17,264 nt of DNA from contig CASGAK010000162.1 of NCBI GenBank assembly GCA_949299435.1, forward strand, positions 1 through 17,264, written 5' to 3'. The position numbers were made by a program, and so were the translations under genes. The notes beneath the pieces were generated by a model. The model saw nothing but the letters and a program-made list of their open reading frames with translations. It was not told where the DNA came from and made no database searches. The DNA is from an uncultured bacterium. Lineage in GTDB: Bacteria > Cyanobacteriota > Vampirovibrionia > Gastranaerophilales > Gastranaerophilaceae. Shown one piece after another: positions 1 to 6,204 of the stretch (position 1 is the stretch's first letter; each line of letters opens with the position of its first letter).

Positions 1-309
1 GGAAATATTAAAGGTAAATTAAAAATTATAGATGATTTTGGAAGAACAATGAATATAGAAGACTTTATAGTTGTACTCAATAATGAAAAAGGAGAAGAAA
101 TTTCATATAGCACAGTTGATGAATACGGGCATTTTTATTTTTCAGTAATTTCCCCTGGAAATTATAAAATAAAACTTGATGATAGCTTTATTTACTCAAA
201 TTCTCTAGAAATTTATGAAAATAAAAGTGAATTAAGTGTAAGTATCCCTTATGAATATAAAAAATTTATTGATATAGATAACTTAGAATTAGTTTATAAA
301 TCAATCTAA
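1..309 (+). CDS. C-terminal fragment of a protein with a carboxypeptidase-regulatory-like / usher-type beta domain (partial, 5' end outside window)
   Basis: The reading frame is open from base 1 to the TAA at 307-309, giving 102 residues. The first ATG (base 49) lies inside the domain, so the true start is outside the window. The pattern is that of a small Ig-like/transthyretin-like beta domain: a GxIKGKL strand, then DDFGRTM, a run of alternating hydrophobic residues (FIVVLNNEKGEE), DEYGHFYFSVISPGNYKIKL and a final hydrophobic strand ending ELVYKSI. The core (D-x-x-G-x-F-x-F ... PG-x-Y-x-I-x-L) matches the CarboxypepD_reg-like fold found in the C-terminal parts of large secreted, adhesive and fimbrial usher-like proteins. 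That it is the tail of a larger exported protein is inference; no catalytic residues are visible. Nothing downstream on the same strand is obviously in operon with it. Confidence 0.6.
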   Translation, partial: GNIKGKLKIIDDFGRTMNIEDFIVVLNNEKGEEISYSTVDEYGHFYFSVISPGNYKIKLDDSFIYSNSLEIYENKSELSVSIPYEYKKFIDIDNLELVYKSI

Positions 310-634
310 AACTTTTCTCAAATATCTTTATAACTTACAATTATATTTACTTTTGTGGACGATATAGCTAAAAGTATGATTATAATAATCAATCGGTATT
401 TATCATACTTTAATTTGTAGATTTTACTGTTTATAGAAAACTAAAAGAAACTAGTAGAACTTATATGAAGTTAAATACGCATTTTGCCTGTTACCAATAG
501 TCACTTAATATGTTTCTTTACGTATTTTTATATTTGTTATTAAACTTCCTACAACAATATTTATAGTATCTGAGTGGATTGGTTTACCTTTTTATGGCGT
601 CATACGACACTTACTTTATATAAAAAATTATATT
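310..634. other. 325-base gap without a recognisable gene
   Basis: No reading frame of convincing length or composition occurs on either strand between the stop of the left fragment and the stop of the minus-strand pilin gene. The stretch lies at the 3' ends of both flanking genes, so it is a place where terminators would be expected. It contains one perfect 10-bp inverted repeat (listed separately) and, at 618-633, a short 6-bp A+T hairpin (ATATAA-aaaa-TTATAT) just beyond the pilin stop. I see no tRNA, no IS end and no direct repeats. Confidence 0.6.
371..411. repeat. Perfect 10-bp inverted repeat, possible terminator of the left gene
   Basis: AAAGTATGAT at 371-380 is exactly complementary to ATCATACTTT at 402-411, with a 21-base loop. 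The right arm runs into TTTAATTT, so it could act as a weak low-GC terminator for the gene ending at 309. The 60-base distance and long loop make this uncertain; it could also be a binding site. Confidence 0.35.
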
Positions 635-1351
635 TTAATAACTAACTTTAAACGGATAATCGTCAGGAATTTTCCAGCCGTTCATTTGGATTAATGCTGT
701 ACAATAGTTACGACTAGTTGCACTTTTATTGCAAGAATGATCTTGATGACCATTTTTCAAACGTTCTATATCACCTGTCCATAGATATTTATAAGGTTCA
801 AAACCTTTATTATAATGGTATTTCCAAGTTGCAGATTTAGAGTTAGGATAAAATATAAAAGAGAATTGACATATACCAGATCCTTCAAAACCAGTACCAT
901 ATTTTTCTAAACACTTTTTCGGTTTTCCTGGATAAAAATAACAATCACGAGTTGTTCCGTTATGAAATCTAAGCACTCCGCCATCTGCAAAATATACTAC
1001 ATAGCTGCCATCAGATAAAATCTCACTTTCTACAATATTCAAATAAGGCTGAAGATATGTTTTAAACCATTTTTCCTGCTTACTTGACCCTGCGATTGGC
1101 TTTCCGTCAGAACCAATCTGTGCCCCGGGTAAATCTTGATACCAATCTTTTTTGTCACCATAATCGTTCTCTGCCATCAAAACGGCTTGATTAATTGCGG
1201 AGTAGAATTTTTTCAATCGGGTTTCCACAACTTTGTTGTTATTTTTCTGAATTAAAGCAGGCAATGTCATGGCAGCAATTATACCTATTATACCTAATGT
1301 AATAAGCACTTCCGCTAAAGTAAACCCTTTTGTAAATCTTAAAAAAGTCAT
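635..1351 (-). CDS. Type IV pilin-like / pseudopilin protein (prepilin N-terminal methylation motif)
   Basis: A 238-residue secreted prepilin. The N-terminus has a short basic leader ending KG, then FTLAEVLITLGIIGIIAAMT. Cleavage by prepilin peptidase would fall between Gly9 and Phe10, and Glu14 is the +5 glutamate needed for assembly and N-methylation. The hydrophobic helix (about residues 10-32) is followed by a helical RLKKFYSAINQAVLMAE segment. A globular part of about 190 residues contains at least five cysteines (CYFY, KKC, GIC, HSC, NYC), which suggests disulfides. This layout matches the many pilin-like proteins of Gastranaerophilales; the specific role (pilus, secretion or DNA uptake) cannot be told. 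The start is ATG 1351 with AAGGAGAGG immediately upstream. The gene is monocistronic as seen here and divergent from the HTH gene, with a palindrome between them. Confidence 0.88.
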   Translation of the reverse strand: MTFLRFTKGFTLAEVLITLGIIGIIAAMTLPALIQKNNNKVVETRLKKFYSAINQAVLMAENDYGDKKDWYQDLPGAQIGSDGKPIAGSSKQEKWFKTYLQPYLNIVESEILSDGSYVVYFADGGVLRFHNGTTRDCYFYPGKPKKCLEKYGTGFEGSGICQFSFIFYPNSKSATWKYHYNKGFEPYKYLWTGDIERLKNGHQDHSCNKSATSRNYCTALIQMNGWKIPDDYPFKVSY

Positions 1352-1385
1352 ACCTCTCCTTTCGATAATCGGATTTGATTACTAG

Positions 1386-1401
1386 TATTCATATATGAAT
1401 A
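1386..1401. promoter_or_regulatory. Perfect 16-bp palindrome between divergent pilin and HTH genes, candidate operator
   Basis: TATTCATATATGAATA reads identically on both strands. It sits 34 bp upstream of the pilin ATG and 53 bp upstream of the chosen HTH start, within the A+T-rich stretch where promoters for both genes would lie. The neighbouring gene encodes a small DNA-binding-type HTH protein, so an autoregulatory operator is the simplest reading (inference). A second, smaller symmetric element (CGAT-A-ATCG, 1363-1371) lies closer to the pilin start. Confidence 0.45.
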
Positions 1402-1454
1402 TTAATATAAACTATTTCTTTCGAAAAATCAACATAATATATAATCAAGATATT

Positions 1455-1667
1455 ATGGATATTAAAACCAAAATAAAAATACTCACTGTTTCAAGAGGAA
1501 TCACCTTAAAGAAATTAGCAGAGAAATTAAGTGAAATATCTGGAAAAAATTATTCATATAATAGTTTATTAGGCAAACTCAACAGAGAAAGCCTTTCACT
1601 AAAGGAAGCAATGACAATTGCTGAAATATTGGATTACAAATTGGATTTTATTGATAATTACAAATAA
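1455..1667 (+). CDS. Small helix-turn-helix (XRE/phage-repressor-like) protein
   Basis: A 70-residue protein from ATG 1455. The sequence (MDIKTKIKILTVSRGITLKKLAEKLSE ... YNSLLGKLNRESLSLKEAMTIAEILDYKLDFI) has the layout of a lambda-repressor-like HTH. A first helix before ITLKKLAEKL (helix 2) leads to the recognition-helix region YNSLLGKL, then SLKEAMTIAEILDYKL as the closing helices. An upstream in-frame ATG at 1395 would add 20 residues, but that ATG lies inside the 16-bp palindrome and the added residues (INYFFRKINIIYNQDI) fit no HTH. Neither start has a strong Shine-Dalgarno sequence. It is probably a transcriptional regulator, possibly of itself and the divergent pilin gene. It is followed by a hairpin with a U-rich tail. 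Confidence 0.7.
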   Translation: MDIKTKIKILTVSRGITLKKLAEKLSEISGKNYSYNSLLGKLNRESLSLKEAMTIAEILDYKLDFIDNYK

Positions 1668-1720
1668 ATTTTCTATTGAATATATCGCCCTAGCAGGGAC
1701 CTTTAAAATTACAATCTCAT

Positions 1721-1752
1721 TTTTATAGTTTTTTTTTGCTACAACTATAAAA
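1721..1752 (+). terminator. A+T-rich 10-bp hairpin, terminator between convergent HTH and pnuC genes
   Basis: TTTTATAGTT at 1721-1730 pairs exactly with AACTATAAAA at 1743-1752 around a 12-base loop, followed on the plus strand by CTTTATTTT. It lies 53 bp past the HTH stop and overlaps the last codons of pnuC on the other strand, so it may serve both directions. A small CCCT-AGC-AGGG stem (1688-1698) also lies in this intergenic space, downstream of pnuC on its strand. Confidence 0.5.
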
Positions 1753-2452
1753 CTTTATTTTGATTACTTCCCGACAAATCTTTTTTCCAAGTATATAAAA
1801 AATAAATTCCCAAAACGAAATAAGTAGCCCACATTAAAACTGTGGCAAGGCAATTTGAACCTTTAAAATACGCTTCAAGCCACATAATTACGGATAACCC
1901 ATTAACAATTGTCCAAAAATACCACTGCTCAATGCAACGTTTTACAGTCAATATAAGCCCAAAAACAGAAAAAACAGTAGTAAAGCCATCTATCACAGGT
2001 GACATGTCACCTATTCTATACAAAACAACAGAAAAGGCCGAAGATATTGATATTGCAAGAACAAAAAAAAGATATCGTGTTTTATCAGGTAAAAAAGTTT
2101 TTACAATCGACTTGCTTTCGTTATTAATAAATTTTTTCCATTGGAAAATTCCAAAAATCTGCATCGGGAAATAATAACACATATAAAGCAGTAAATTTCC
2201 CCAAAGTCCGTTTTTATAAGCTAAATAAGCATAGCATAACGTCCCGCACAGGCCTAAAAAATAACAGGAAATTTTCCCCTTGCCCGCTAAAATTGTGTAA
2301 CTGATACCGCATACAGCAGAGATAAGAGCTATTTTATTATCACCTATATAAAAAGAAATACAAATAATAAATGCAATTTCTAAAGGGAAAATAAGCCTTT
2401 CATACTTTCCCCACCCGACAAATTCACCTTTTATAAATTCAATTAAATTCAT
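1745..2452 (-). CDS. pnuC: PnuC-family nicotinamide riboside transporter
   Basis: A 235-residue integral inner-membrane protein with about seven hydrophobic segments and the PnuC signatures. W84-G-N starts a WGNLLLYMCYYFPMQIFGIFQW stretch leading to P96-M-Q and W105. A C-terminal EQWYFWTIVNGLSVIMWL helix carries the second conserved Trp/Asn set that lines the substrate pathway. PnuC proteins are facilitators with a SWEET-like fold that import nicotinamide riboside, which is then phosphorylated inside the cell for NAD salvage. A related vitamin such as thiamine (PnuT) cannot be excluded from sequence alone. No NAD kinase or NadR gene lies next to it. The start ATG 2452 has no Shine-Dalgarno sequence but has a consensus-like promoter directly against it, suggesting a leaderless mRNA. 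Length is normal for the family. Confidence 0.88.
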   Translation of the reverse strand: MNLIEFIKGEFVGWGKYERLIFPLEIAFIICISFYIGDNKIALISAVCGISYTILAGKGKISCYFLGLCGTLCYAYLAYKNGLWGNLLLYMCYYFPMQIFGIFQWKKFINNESKSIVKTFLPDKTRYLFFVLAISISSAFSVVLYRIGDMSPVIDGFTTVFSVFGLILTVKRCIEQWYFWTIVNGLSVIMWLEAYFKGSNCLATVLMWATYFVLGIYFLYTWKKDLSGSNQNKVL

Positions 2453-2459
2453 TAGAGAA

Positions 2460-2488
2460 ATTATATAATAAAATTCATACTAAAACAA
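2460..2488 (-). promoter_or_regulatory. Sigma-70-type promoter of pnuC, apparently giving a leaderless transcript
   Basis: On the minus strand, TTGTTT (2488-2483) and TATAAT (2465-2460) are separated by exactly 17 bp. The -10 box ends 7 bases before the pnuC ATG (2452), so the expected transcription start is at A2453 or at the start codon itself. This agrees with the absence of any purine-rich ribosome binding site (TTCTCTA precedes ATG). Confidence 0.6.
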
Positions 2489-2533
2489 TTTACTTTTTTT
2501 TGTGTGTTGTCTACTATTATAAAGTAAGGGATT

Positions 2534-3553
2534 ATGCAGATAAACAGAGTTAATAAAACAAATAGAAATTTTACAGGCTTATGGAATAATAAGGTACTTC
2601 TAAAGACTTTAGAAAAAGTCTCAGACCATGGAACCTCATTTTCCGTAGGCACAGGGCTTGCAATGTCCCTTTTTGTCAGGCCTTTGGTAATTTTATCCAC
2701 CCCTAACGTAGAAAAAGAAAACAAACAATATGCTTGTGCAAACTCAATTTGCTCAGCCTTGATTAAATTCGGTATGGTCGAAGCTGTAGCATTACCAATA
2801 GAAAATGCCGTTAAAAAAATTGAAAAAAATCCTAATAAATATCTTACCCCTAGTACCATAAAAAACTTGAATGAAAATAATAAAGCCTTAACTGATTCAA
2901 AAAGCTTTCGTTTGGCATCTCAAATCATTAAATTAAGTACCGGCTTTTTAACAGCGATTCCCAAATCAATGCTGTCAATAGCTCTAATACCAATAGTTAT
3001 GGATAAAATTTTCGATTTAAAAATTATTCCCACACCCAAAGTCGAAAATTCATTAAAAAAAATCCCCCCCAATAAAGAAATCCCTTTCACCGGTAAATTA
3101 GCTAATGAATTACCTAAAAAAATCGGTAAAATTTTTGATATAGAAGTTTTCCAAAATTTTGTAAAAAAATACAGAAATCATGATAAAGATATTTCAAAAC
3201 ACATAACCGCAGCAACAGATATTCTTTTGACAGGTACTAGTGCATATCAAATAAAAAAGAATAAAAAAATTAAAGAAAACCGTAAAAAGCCACAAATTTA
3301 TAATAACTTGATTTCAACAGGCATAACCCTTACTGGAGGCTATAGCCTTGACAGATTAATGAAAAATAAAACATCAAAATTTATAGAAAAATTTTCACAA
3401 ATAAACGCAAAAGATCCAAAACTTGCTAAATATATAGAAGGAATAAATATTATCCGACCGGCTATAATTTTTGCTGGAATTTATTATGGATTATTGCCTA
3501 TGCTATCCATCTATCTTGCAGAAAAGACCGATAAATACCTCCTCAAACCTTAA
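2534..3553 (+). CDS. Uncharacterised hydrophobic protein with N-terminal NFTGLW motif (lineage-type family)
   Basis: A 339-residue protein that I do not recognise as any characterised family. It begins MQINRVNKTNRNFTGLWNNK, a basic, polar N-terminus ending in an FTG-type motif; a second FTGK occurs mid-protein (about residue 186). Several moderately hydrophobic, glycine/serine-rich segments follow: GTSFSVGTGLAMSLFVRPLVIL, ICSALIKFGMVEAVALPI, GFLTAIPKSMLSIALIPIVM, ISTGITLTGGYSL and IRPAIIFAGIYYGLLPMLSIYL. Lysine-rich spacers separate them. There is no signal peptide and no enzyme motif. It may be membrane-associated. I recall similar FTG-leader proteins as recurrent hypotheticals in Gastranaerophilales (recollection, not searched). 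The start ATG 2534 has TAAGGG 4 bases upstream. It is divergent from pnuC and closed by a hairpin terminator, so it is probably its own transcription unit. Confidence 0.6.
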   Translation: MQINRVNKTNRNFTGLWNNKVLLKTLEKVSDHGTSFSVGTGLAMSLFVRPLVILSTPNVEKENKQYACANSICSALIKFGMVEAVALPIENAVKKIEKNPNKYLTPSTIKNLNENNKALTDSKSFRLASQIIKLSTGFLTAIPKSMLSIALIPIVMDKIFDLKIIPTPKVENSLKKIPPNKEIPFTGKLANELPKKIGKIFDIEVFQNFVKKYRNHDKDISKHITAATDILLTGTSAYQIKKNKKIKENRKKPQIYNNLISTGITLTGGYSLDRLMKNKTSKFIEKFSQINAKDPKLAKYIEGINIIRPAIIFAGIYYGLLPMLSIYLAEKTDKYLLKP

Positions 3554-3558
3554 TTTTC

Positions 3559-3594
3559 ACTTTAAAAAAAAAACGACATATTTTTAAAGTTTTT
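3559..3594 (+). terminator. A+T-rich hairpin terminator after the NFTGLW protein
   Basis: ACTTTAAAAA at 3559-3568 pairs perfectly with TTTTTAAAGT at 3581-3590, directly followed by TTTT. It starts 5 bases after the stop codon at 3553, the expected place for an intrinsic terminator, though the stem has only two G/C pairs. It separates this gene from the polysaccharide operon that begins about 90 bases later. Confidence 0.6.
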
Positions 3595-3680
3595 ATAAGA
3601 AAATTTCCCTATCTTATTAATATAAATTTTTGTTTGTAGTAATATTATTATATTACTTATTTGAGGGGAAATACAAAAAA

Positions 3681-5042
3681 ATGATATCTAAATCAATATT
3701 AATAATGTTTTTATTTGATATAGCTGTCATGCTAACCTCAACAACATTATTGTATACTGGTTTTGGACTGCCCGAAAATATATTAGACATGACAGTATTA
3801 ATCACGGTACTGTCAGGAATTGCTGTATTATTTTTAAAAGACAATTATAAAATAAGAGAATTTAATACAACATTAAAAAACTATTACCTGCTATTTGAAG
3901 GAATAGTTTTTGCTCAGATACCACCAGCAATTTTGTTGTTAACTTTCACTCATGATGTGAGTTCATTTGAGTTTATTTTGGCAAATCTTTTAACTATTTT
4001 CGTCATTTTAAGAACATATCGACTTTTATTTCATTACTATTTGTTCAATATTAAAAAAACAAAAAAAGTGCTGATAATCGGTAATGACAAAAATGCAAAA
4101 CTTATAGCAGATGAAATAGTTGCGAAAAAAGCACTTAAAATGGAAGTAGTTGGCTTTATCGAAGATAGCACTTCTGAAGATTACATTCCTGAAAGCAGTT
4201 TAAAAGTACTTACAAAACCTTCTAATCTTAAAGAAGCCGTCATAACAAATAATGTTGACATAATAATCATTGCAATAAAACGTAGAATGGAAGAAGAACT
4301 TTTGACAAATATGGTTGAAAATATTCCAAGAAATGTCAAAGTCTATAAAATGGCAGAATTCTATGAAAAAATAACGGGAAAATATTTTATAGATAGAATG
4401 TCAATCAATTGGCTTTTTTACGATTATATGCAAAAAAGATCCGCTGTATATGATTTTTGCAAAAGGATTTATGATATTATCGCAGCTTTAATCATTTTGA
4501 CAGTAACGTCCCCAATTCTATTATATATAGCAATCAGAGTAAAACTAACCGACGGTGGGCCTGCAATATATACCCAAAACAGAATAGGCAGGAACGGAAA
4601 ACCATTTAAAATGTACAAATTACGTACAATGTATTTAAATGATTACGTACCAAAAGCAGGTCACATAGAACATACAGAATCCCAAGATAAGGACAATCGC
4701 GTAATACCTTTTTGTAAATTTGTAAGAAAAGCAAGATTTGATGAAATACCGCAAATGGTAAATATTTTAAAAGGTGAGATGTCAATAGTAGGCCCGAGAA
4801 CCGAATGGGAGGATTTAGTTAATATTTATACAAAAGAAATTCCATACTACCCCTGCAGGCAATGGGTAAAAACAGGTTGGACAGGCTGGGCACAGATAAA
4901 TCAAGGACACTGTGTCTTGGCTGATGATATCGCAGAAAAGCTCCAGTACGATTTGTATTACTTAAAGCATCGAAACCTTTTATGGGAAATCGGAATTTTA
5001 GTAAAAGCAGTATTTTTGGCACTCGGAGGTCGTCATGGCTAA
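3681..5042 (+). CDS. Polyprenyl glycosylphosphotransferase (initiating undecaprenyl-phosphate sugar-1-phosphate transferase)
   Basis: Starts the repeat unit by moving a sugar-1-phosphate from a UDP-sugar to undecaprenyl phosphate on the cytoplasmic face of the inner membrane. From ATG 3681 it has 453 residues, normal for the WbaP/WcaJ-like class. Four N-terminal membrane helices (about 3-125) lead to a Rossmann-like domain beginning KKVLIIGND (about 128-136), then the catalytic bacterial sugar transferase domain from KRIYDII (261). The catalytic domain shows D291-GGPAIYTQNRIG, KMYKLRTM, the R-x-x-RFDEIPQ motif with D354-E355, SIVGPRTE (V370-G-P-R) and a GWTGWAQIN/QYDLYYLKHRN tail. A TTG at 3630 would add 17 residues but has no ribosome binding site and lies in a very A+T-rich, promoter-like stretch. 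ATG 3681 has GAGGGG 12 bases upstream, a rather long spacing. It is the first gene of the plus-strand operon and overlaps the next by 8 bp. The sugar identity is not readable. Confidence 0.92.
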   Translation: MISKSILIMFLFDIAVMLTSTTLLYTGFGLPENILDMTVLITVLSGIAVLFLKDNYKIREFNTTLKNYYLLFEGIVFAQIPPAILLLTFTHDVSSFEFILANLLTIFVILRTYRLLFHYYLFNIKKTKKVLIIGNDKNAKLIADEIVAKKALKMEVVGFIEDSTSEDYIPESSLKVLTKPSNLKEAVITNNVDIIIIAIKRRMEEELLTNMVENIPRNVKVYKMAEFYEKITGKYFIDRMSINWLFYDYMQKRSAVYDFCKRIYDIIAALIILTVTSPILLYIAIRVKLTDGGPAIYTQNRIGRNGKPFKMYKLRTMYLNDYVPKAGHIEHTESQDKDNRVIPFCKFVRKARFDEIPQMVNILKGEMSIVGPRTEWEDLVNIYTKEIPYYPCRQWVKTGWTGWAQINQGHCVLADDIAEKLQYDLYYLKHRNLLWEIGILVKAVFLALGGRHG

Positions 5043-6204
5043 ACAGGCAGTAATTCTTTCAGGAGGCTTCGGGACAAGATTATCCCACGTTGTATCAGAT
5101 GTACCAAAGCCAATGGCTCCTATAAAAAATAAACCTTTTTTGGAATATATAATTACTCAATTGCAAAACCAAGGTTTTGACAGCTTTATTTTCTTGACAG
5201 GTTATAAATCAGAAATTATTGAAAACCATTTTAAAAACTTACCCAATGCTCAATTCATAAAAGAAGAAACAGCTCTAGGTACAGGTGGTGCTATTTTAAA
5301 TGCATTTGAATTTTTAAACGATGATTTTTACGTAATAAATGGCGATACATTTTTTGATATAGATTTTTCAATTTTAGAAAATTTCGGAAACAACAAACCT
5401 TGCACAATAGCTTTAAGATACACAGATAATATATCAAGATACGGCTTTGTCGAAATAGATAAAGACTTTGAAATATCATCTTTTACAGAAAAAGGGAATC
5501 TTCCCGACAATAGAATTGATGGCTATATAAACGGTGGAATTTATTATATAAAAAAATCCATACTAAAAAAATTTGTTGATAAATTTACAGGACAATTTAT
5601 TTCATTAGAAACAGAAATATTTCCAGAGTTATTAAAAAATAAAGAACTATTTGGTCTGCCTCTTGGTGGATATTTCATAGATATAGGTATTCCAGACGAT
5701 TATTATAAAGCTCAGGAATCAATCCCGGAATGGATTAATAAAAAAGCAAAGCCGGCACTTTTCATTGATAAAGACGGCACTCTGATTGTAAATACTGAAT
5801 ACCCCCACGGTAAAAATTTTGAAATCATAAAAAGCACAATAGATATTGTAAAAAAATACTCAGAAAAAAATTATCACATCATAATGGTTACAAATCAGGC
5901 AGGAATAGCCAAAAACAAATTCAACTTTGAAGAAATGAATGAAGGATTTGAAGGAATTAAAGAATTTTATAGATCTAAAGGGGTAATCTTTGATGATATA
6001 GAATTTTGTCCTTATCACAAAGACGGCATAATCAAAGAATATGCATATGATTCACTTCTTAGAAAACCTAATCCTGGTATGATATTGAGAGCCTGTGAAA
6101 AGCTGAAAATTAATTTAAAAAATTCAATAATGATAGGTGATAACTCAGAAATTGATAACATAAAATTACCTTATTTGAAATGTGAGGTATTAGTAAGTGC
6201 CTGA
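5035..6204 (+). CDS. hddC/gmhB: Bifunctional GDP-heptose enzyme: heptose-1-phosphate guanylyltransferase (HddC) fused to heptose 1,7-bisphosphate phosphatase (GmhB)
   Basis: Two enzymes in one 389-residue chain. Residues 1-about 230 are a sugar-nucleotidyltransferase: LSGGFGTRL (8-16, nucleotide loop), PKPM (24-27), LGTGGA (81-86), NGDT (102-105, metal aspartate) and a GGYFIDIGIPDDY end, matching HddC, which makes GDP-D-glycero-alpha-D-manno-heptose. Residues about 240-389 are a HAD-IIIA phosphatase of GmhB/HisB-N type: DKDGTL (D245 nucleophile, D247), TNQAG (286-290), RKPNPGM (343-349) and GDNSEID (368-374). The usual zinc loop is degenerate: CPYH (325-328) keeps the first Cys but has Tyr at the usual His, and the CxC before RKP is S340-L-L. 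The phosphatase acts one step before the nucleotidyltransferase. ATG 5035 has GGAGGT 4 bases upstream. gmhA and hddA, the other two steps, lie two and three genes downstream, which supports heptose over histidinol phosphate as substrate. Confidence 0.88.
   Translation: MAKQAVILSGGFGTRLSHVVSDVPKPMAPIKNKPFLEYIITQLQNQGFDSFIFLTGYKSEIIENHFKNLPNAQFIKEETALGTGGAILNAFEFLNDDFYVINGDTFFDIDFSILENFGNNKPCTIALRYTDNISRYGFVEIDKDFEISSFTEKGNLPDNRIDGYINGGIYYIKKSILKKFVDKFTGQFISLETEIFPELLKNKELFGLPLGGYFIDIGIPDDYYKAQESIPEWINKKAKPALFIDKDGTLIVNTEYPHGKNFEIIKSTIDIVKKYSEKNYHIIMVTNQAGIAKNKFNFEEMNEGFEGIKEFYRSKGVIFDDIEFCPYHKDGIIKEYAYDSLLRKPNPGMILRACEKLKINLKNSIMIGDNSEIDNIKLPYLKCEVLVSA

Noticed and set aside
1842..2174. 110-residue plus-strand frame opposite pnuC
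   Set aside because: It lies wholly antisense to a well supported pnuC gene, has no ribosome binding site and shows no domain.
2461..2859. 132-residue minus-strand frame overlapping the start of the NFTGLW protein and the pnuC promoter
   Set aside because: It would cover the pnuC promoter and the antisense of a better supported gene; its hydrophobic look follows from the complement of A+T-rich coding sequence.
3630..3680. N-terminal extension of the sugar transferase from TTG 3630
   Set aside because: There is no ribosome binding site before it and the stretch is non-coding in appearance. ATG 3681 with upstream GAGGGG gives a standard N-terminus, though the 12-base spacing leaves some doubt.
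3595..3680. Promoter for the plus-strand polysaccharide operon
   Set aside because: Many TATAAT-like and TTG-like hexamers occur in this A+T-rich leader, but no pair had both good matches and 16-18 bp spacing, so none is listed.
5755..6204. Histidinol-phosphatase (HisB-N) reading of the HAD domain
   Set aside because: The motifs alone allow it, but fusion to HddC and the adjacent gmhA and hddA make heptose bisphosphate the far more likely substrate.
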